This document shows, in pieces, positions 31,394 to 33,796 of a stretch of 33,796 bases of DNA (within the stretch, counting starts at the first letter, position 1; each line of letters starts with the position of its first letter). This DNA is from Chloroflexota bacterium (GTDB lineage: Bacteria; Chloroflexota; Chloroflexia; Thermobaculales; Thermobaculaceae). Location of the stretch: positions 1 to 33,796 of the forward strand of contig CADDYR010000008.1 in assembly GCA_902810765.1 (NCBI GenBank), written 5' to 3'. The position numbers and the translations under genes are program-made. The notes beneath the pieces are model-generated. The model saw only the letters and a program-made list of their open reading frames with translations. It ran no database searches and had not been told where the DNA came from.

Positions 31394-32490
31394 CAACCCT
31401 TGCCCTCCGGCTGTCGCGCCGCGGCCGGGATACGCGCGAGCGGCAGCCGCACCGGAGCGCCCGACTCGGCGGAGCGATAGATCGCGAGCACCAGCTCGAG
31501 CGCGTCCCGGCCGTCAGCGCCCGTTACGGCCAGGGGCGCGTCGTCGAGCACGCAGTCCACGAAGTGGGCTATCTTGCGATAGTGTACCTCGGAAAGGGGC
31601 GGCTCGACGACGGGCAGCACCCGCCAGCCGCCGAGATGCTCCGGATCGCCGAGCCGGGTCGAGTAGAGGCTGATGCCCCGGCGGTCTCCCTGGCTCACGA
31701 CCATCGAGCCGTCCAGACCATCTACCGAGGTGTAACCGTGGCTGGCGCGCCCCGCCCAGCAGGAGTACCACGTGCCCATCGCGCCCGAGCGGAACCTCAG
31801 GACCGCCGCGACCGTGTCCTCCACGTCCAATCCCTCGAGTAGGGTGTCGCGCACCCGCACATTCGGGCGGAAGGTCGCGCTCTCGGCGCACACGGACTCC
31901 ACCGGCCCGAACAGCCAGTTGATCGTGTACGCCGTGTAGATACCCCAGTCCATCAGCACCCCACCGCCCGAGTACCTCTTCTGTAGGAACCACGGCGCGC
32001 TGTGAGAGGACGGAGCACACGACACGATGCTCAGCGCCATCACCCGGCCTATCGTCTCCTCCTCCAGGAGGCGCTCGACACGGGGCCAGACACTTCCGAA
32101 GCGGTGCTGGTAGCCGATCATGAGCTTCACGCCCGCCCGGTCGGCCTCCTCCACCATCGCGTCGGCATCCTCGAGCTCGGTGGCGATCGGCTTCTCGCAC
32201 AGCACGTGCTTGCCGGCCCTCGCGGCCGCGACGACCTCCGACGCGTGCGCCGCCGGCCACGTGGTCACGCTCACCGCCTCGACGTCCGGCCGCGCGAGCA
32301 GCTCGCGGTAGTCCTGGTACCAGGACCCGATCCCCCATCGCTCGGCGGTGTCTCGGGCCTTCGCCGGGTCTATGTCTGCAACGGCGACCACGCGGGAGCG
32401 AGCATGTCGGAGGTACGAGGGGATGTGCGCGAAGTTGGCGATTCCGCCGCACCCGATCACCCCCACGCCGAGCTCCCGATCAGATGTCAC
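31393..32490 (-). CDS. Gfo/Idh/MocA family oxidoreductase (second copy)
   Basis: A 365-residue dehydrogenase with the Rossmann start VGVIGCGGIANFAHIPSYL, the acidic adenosine-ribose residue in VADIDPAKA, CEKPIATELEDAD with the conserved Lys, and GGVLMDWGIYTAY in the catalytic C-terminal half (the usual DxGxH-like helix reads DWGIYT, without His). It is clearly a different paralogue from the one at 4955-6061. The substrate is unknown. GTG at 32488-32490 lies 5-6 bases after GGAGGTGA. Downstream, a small membrane protein is translationally coupled; upstream is the metallopeptidase gene, 36 bases away. Confidence 0.9.
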   Translation of the reverse strand: MTSDRELGVGVIGCGGIANFAHIPSYLRHARSRVVAVADIDPAKARDTAERWGIGSWYQDYRELLARPDVEAVSVTTWPAAHASEVVAAARAGKHVLCEKPIATELEDADAMVEEADRAGVKLMIGYQHRFGSVWPRVERLLEEETIGRVMALSIVSCAPSSHSAPWFLQKRYSGGGVLMDWGIYTAYTINWLFGPVESVCAESATFRPNVRVRDTLLEGLDVEDTVAAVLRFRSGAMGTWYSCWAGRASHGYTSVDGLDGSMVVSQGDRRGISLYSTRLGDPEHLGGWRVLPVVEPPLSEVHYRKIAHFVDCVLDDAPLAVTGADGRDALELVLAIYRSAESGAPVRLPLARIPAAARQPEGKG

Positions 32491-32526
32491 GAGTCACCTC
32501 CGCCGTCCGGGGCGACTCCGGTGTCG

Positions 32527-33717
32527 TCACGCCGCGGCCTGTTCGGAGGGAACCGGCGGTGCGAGGTATCCCGACGTGTCCGGGAGCCGATATTTGGCCC
32601 TGAGCCATCTCTGCCACCTTTCCTGGAACTCGTACATCCCCATTCCGAGCGAGCGCCTGAGGGCGGAGTCGAGGTCGTGCGTGCGCTTGTAGTCCCGCAG
32701 GAGCGTCCAGTAGCCGCCGGTCCCCTTGAGGTGGATCACGTAGTCCACGAGCTCGTACGACCCCCCGTAGTCCAGATCGAGCTCGCTCGCGCCCCCCGAG
32801 AACTGGTCCAGCAGCCTCACGTCCAGGAACCGGTGCTGCTCGAGCGCCTGCCGCACCTCGTACGGCCGCTCGCTGCCCGCCACCCACTCGGCGAACCCCT
32901 CGGTCATCCAGTCGGGCAGGCCCTCTATGCCCACCTTCCGATCGCTCACGAGGTGAGTCAGCTCGTGCGTGATGCTCTGCCCCAGCTCATCGTAGGGGGA
33001 GATCGAGGGGTCGTAGCCTCCGAACCCGAGCGATCCCGGGCTGCGGACGAAGACGGTGTTCGGCATGCGGCTGAGGTAGTAGCCGACGCTGCCGTCCTCG
33101 ACGTGGCCCGGAGAGACGGCGTAGGCGGGCAGCAGCCGCACCCGCACGTTCTTCCTCAGGCGCACGCCCGTCAGCCGGGTCACGCGAGCGTAGCTCCGTT
33201 CGGCTATCTTCAGCACCCGCCCTGCCTGCCGCGAGTCCCACTCGTAGTACTCGAGCGTCACGCCCCGTCCCGCCCTGCTGCGCAGCGGCCCGAGGTCGCC
33301 CGGCGACGGCTCGGACAGCTTCCACTCCCCGTGCACGCGCCGGAACAGCATGCTCTGAAGCTCCTCTCCGAAGTCGCCGTTGTGGAGCACGACGGAGACG
33401 TGCACCGTCGCCCGGTAGAAGCCGTGGGGCATCCTGCCGATCCTCTCGACCCGGCTCCGCACCCTGCTCCCGCTGAACTCCTCGAACCAGTCGAAGGCTT
33501 CCTGCCGCTGCAGGCGTTCCAGCCCCCGGTTCGTCGGATCGACCGTCGTCGCGAGGAGCTTCAGGTCGAACCGGCTCATCGCGGTGTAGTACCTCGCCAC
33601 CACGTGCCGGATTCCCTGAGCCGGACTTTGCGCTGCGAGCCGGTGCGTGGCGACCCTTCCCGCGACCAGGGCCGCCACGAGCAGCGCGGCCAGGCACCGG
33701 ACGACGGCTTCCCTCAC
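32527..33717 (-). CDS. Secreted gluzincin metallopeptidase (peptidase MA-like)
   Basis: A 396-residue protein with an N-terminal signal peptide (about 1-30, CLAALLVAALVAG core, LAAQ end). Residues 35-150 resemble an NTF2-like domain. A zinc-peptidase domain follows: SITHELTHLVSD supplies H251, E252 and H255, and WMTEGFAEWVA supplies the third ligand, probably E273. This is the gluzincin layout of the MA-like group. It probably acts outside the membrane; the substrate is unknown. Start is GTG at 33715-33717; TGAGGGG lies only 3 bases ahead, so the start is moderately sure. Confidence 0.87.
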   Translation of the reverse strand: MREAVVRCLAALLVAALVAGRVATHRLAAQSPAQGIRHVVARYYTAMSRFDLKLLATTVDPTNRGLERLQRQEAFDWFEEFSGSRVRSRVERIGRMPHGFYRATVHVSVVLHNGDFGEELQSMLFRRVHGEWKLSEPSPGDLGPLRSRAGRGVTLEYYEWDSRQAGRVLKIAERSYARVTRLTGVRLRKNVRVRLLPAYAVSPGHVEDGSVGYYLSRMPNTVFVRSPGSLGFGGYDPSISPYDELGQSITHELTHLVSDRKVGIEGLPDWMTEGFAEWVAGSERPYEVRQALEQHRFLDVRLLDQFSGGASELDLDYGGSYELVDYVIHLKGTGGYWTLLRDYKRTHDLDSALRRSLGMGMYEFQERWQRWLRAKYRLPDTSGYLAPPVPSEQAAA

Positions 33718-33730
33718 CGACCCCTCACCC

Positions 33731-33796
33731 TTACGCCCCGGATCGCGGGGACAGCATCGCGACCTCCCCCGGCTTTCCGAGGAGCTCCCTCAGCCG
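33731..33796 (-). CDS. C-terminal fragment of an upstream gene, unknown
   Basis: The minus strand is open from the window edge to a TAA at 33731-33733, reading RLRELLGKPGEVAMLSPRSGA. It ends 13 bases before the peptidase start and fits the tight same-strand spacing, but 21 residues are too few to identify or to prove coding. Confidence 0.35.
   Translation of the reverse strand, partial: RLRELLGKPGEVAMLSPRSGA

Overview
The window is bacterial, very GC-rich and gene-dense, and holds mostly chromosomal core genes. Good sigma70-type promoters, many TTG and GTG starts, strong GGAGG ribosome sites, an XRE-NB-ARC regulator, a fused heme A/heme O synthase, a short EF-Ts and a Gram-positive-type SOS box fit Chloroflexota or a related terrabacterial lineage. 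That placement is an inference; no rRNA or marker phylogeny is available here.

Layout. 1-1414 (minus): a partial XRE/NB-ARC regulator whose far end folds back on itself at the window edge, then a methyltransferase-like gene. 1481-6061: a GH78 alpha-L-rhamnosidase (minus) divergent from an SGNH esterase and a Gfo/Idh/MocA dehydrogenase (plus), a small plant-polysaccharide or rhamnoside module with operator-like palindromes between the arms. 6072-8078: a DUF218 (SanA/YdcF) membrane protein and a GNAT-ankyrin fusion. 8075-12294 (minus): rpmH-rnpA-yidD-yidC-jag followed by a PfkB-type kinase and an SDR dehydrogenase. 12534-16847 (plus): rpsB-tsf-pyrH-frr-uppS-cdsA. These two core clusters diverge from overlapping promoters at 12357-12413; dnaA is not next to rpmH. 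16954-17219: a promoter carrying a perfect GAAC-N4-GTTC palindrome drives a 75-residue unknown protein.

17270-24755 (minus): one seven-gene respiratory operon, ctaC-ctaD-ctaE-ctaAB-ctaF-qcrA-cytochrome b/c. It encodes a caa3-type oxidase, the fused enzyme that makes its heme A, and a quinol-oxidising bc complex whose cytochrome b carries its own C-terminal cytochrome c. It runs from a TTGACT/CAGAAT promoter to a 19-bp perfect hairpin. 25010-28676 (minus): a promoter, TPP riboswitch and intrinsic terminator control a ThiZ-ThiX-ThiY-like thiamine-precursor ABC transporter; a ThiE-like gene follows. 28792-33796: a YfhO-like membrane protein (plus), then on the minus strand an MA-type metallopeptidase, a second Gfo/Idh/MocA gene and a translationally coupled 75-residue membrane protein, with the tail of one more gene at the edge.

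The least explained item is the SOS-box-controlled small gene at 16992-17219. No tRNA, rRNA, CRISPR array, transposase or phage gene was seen.
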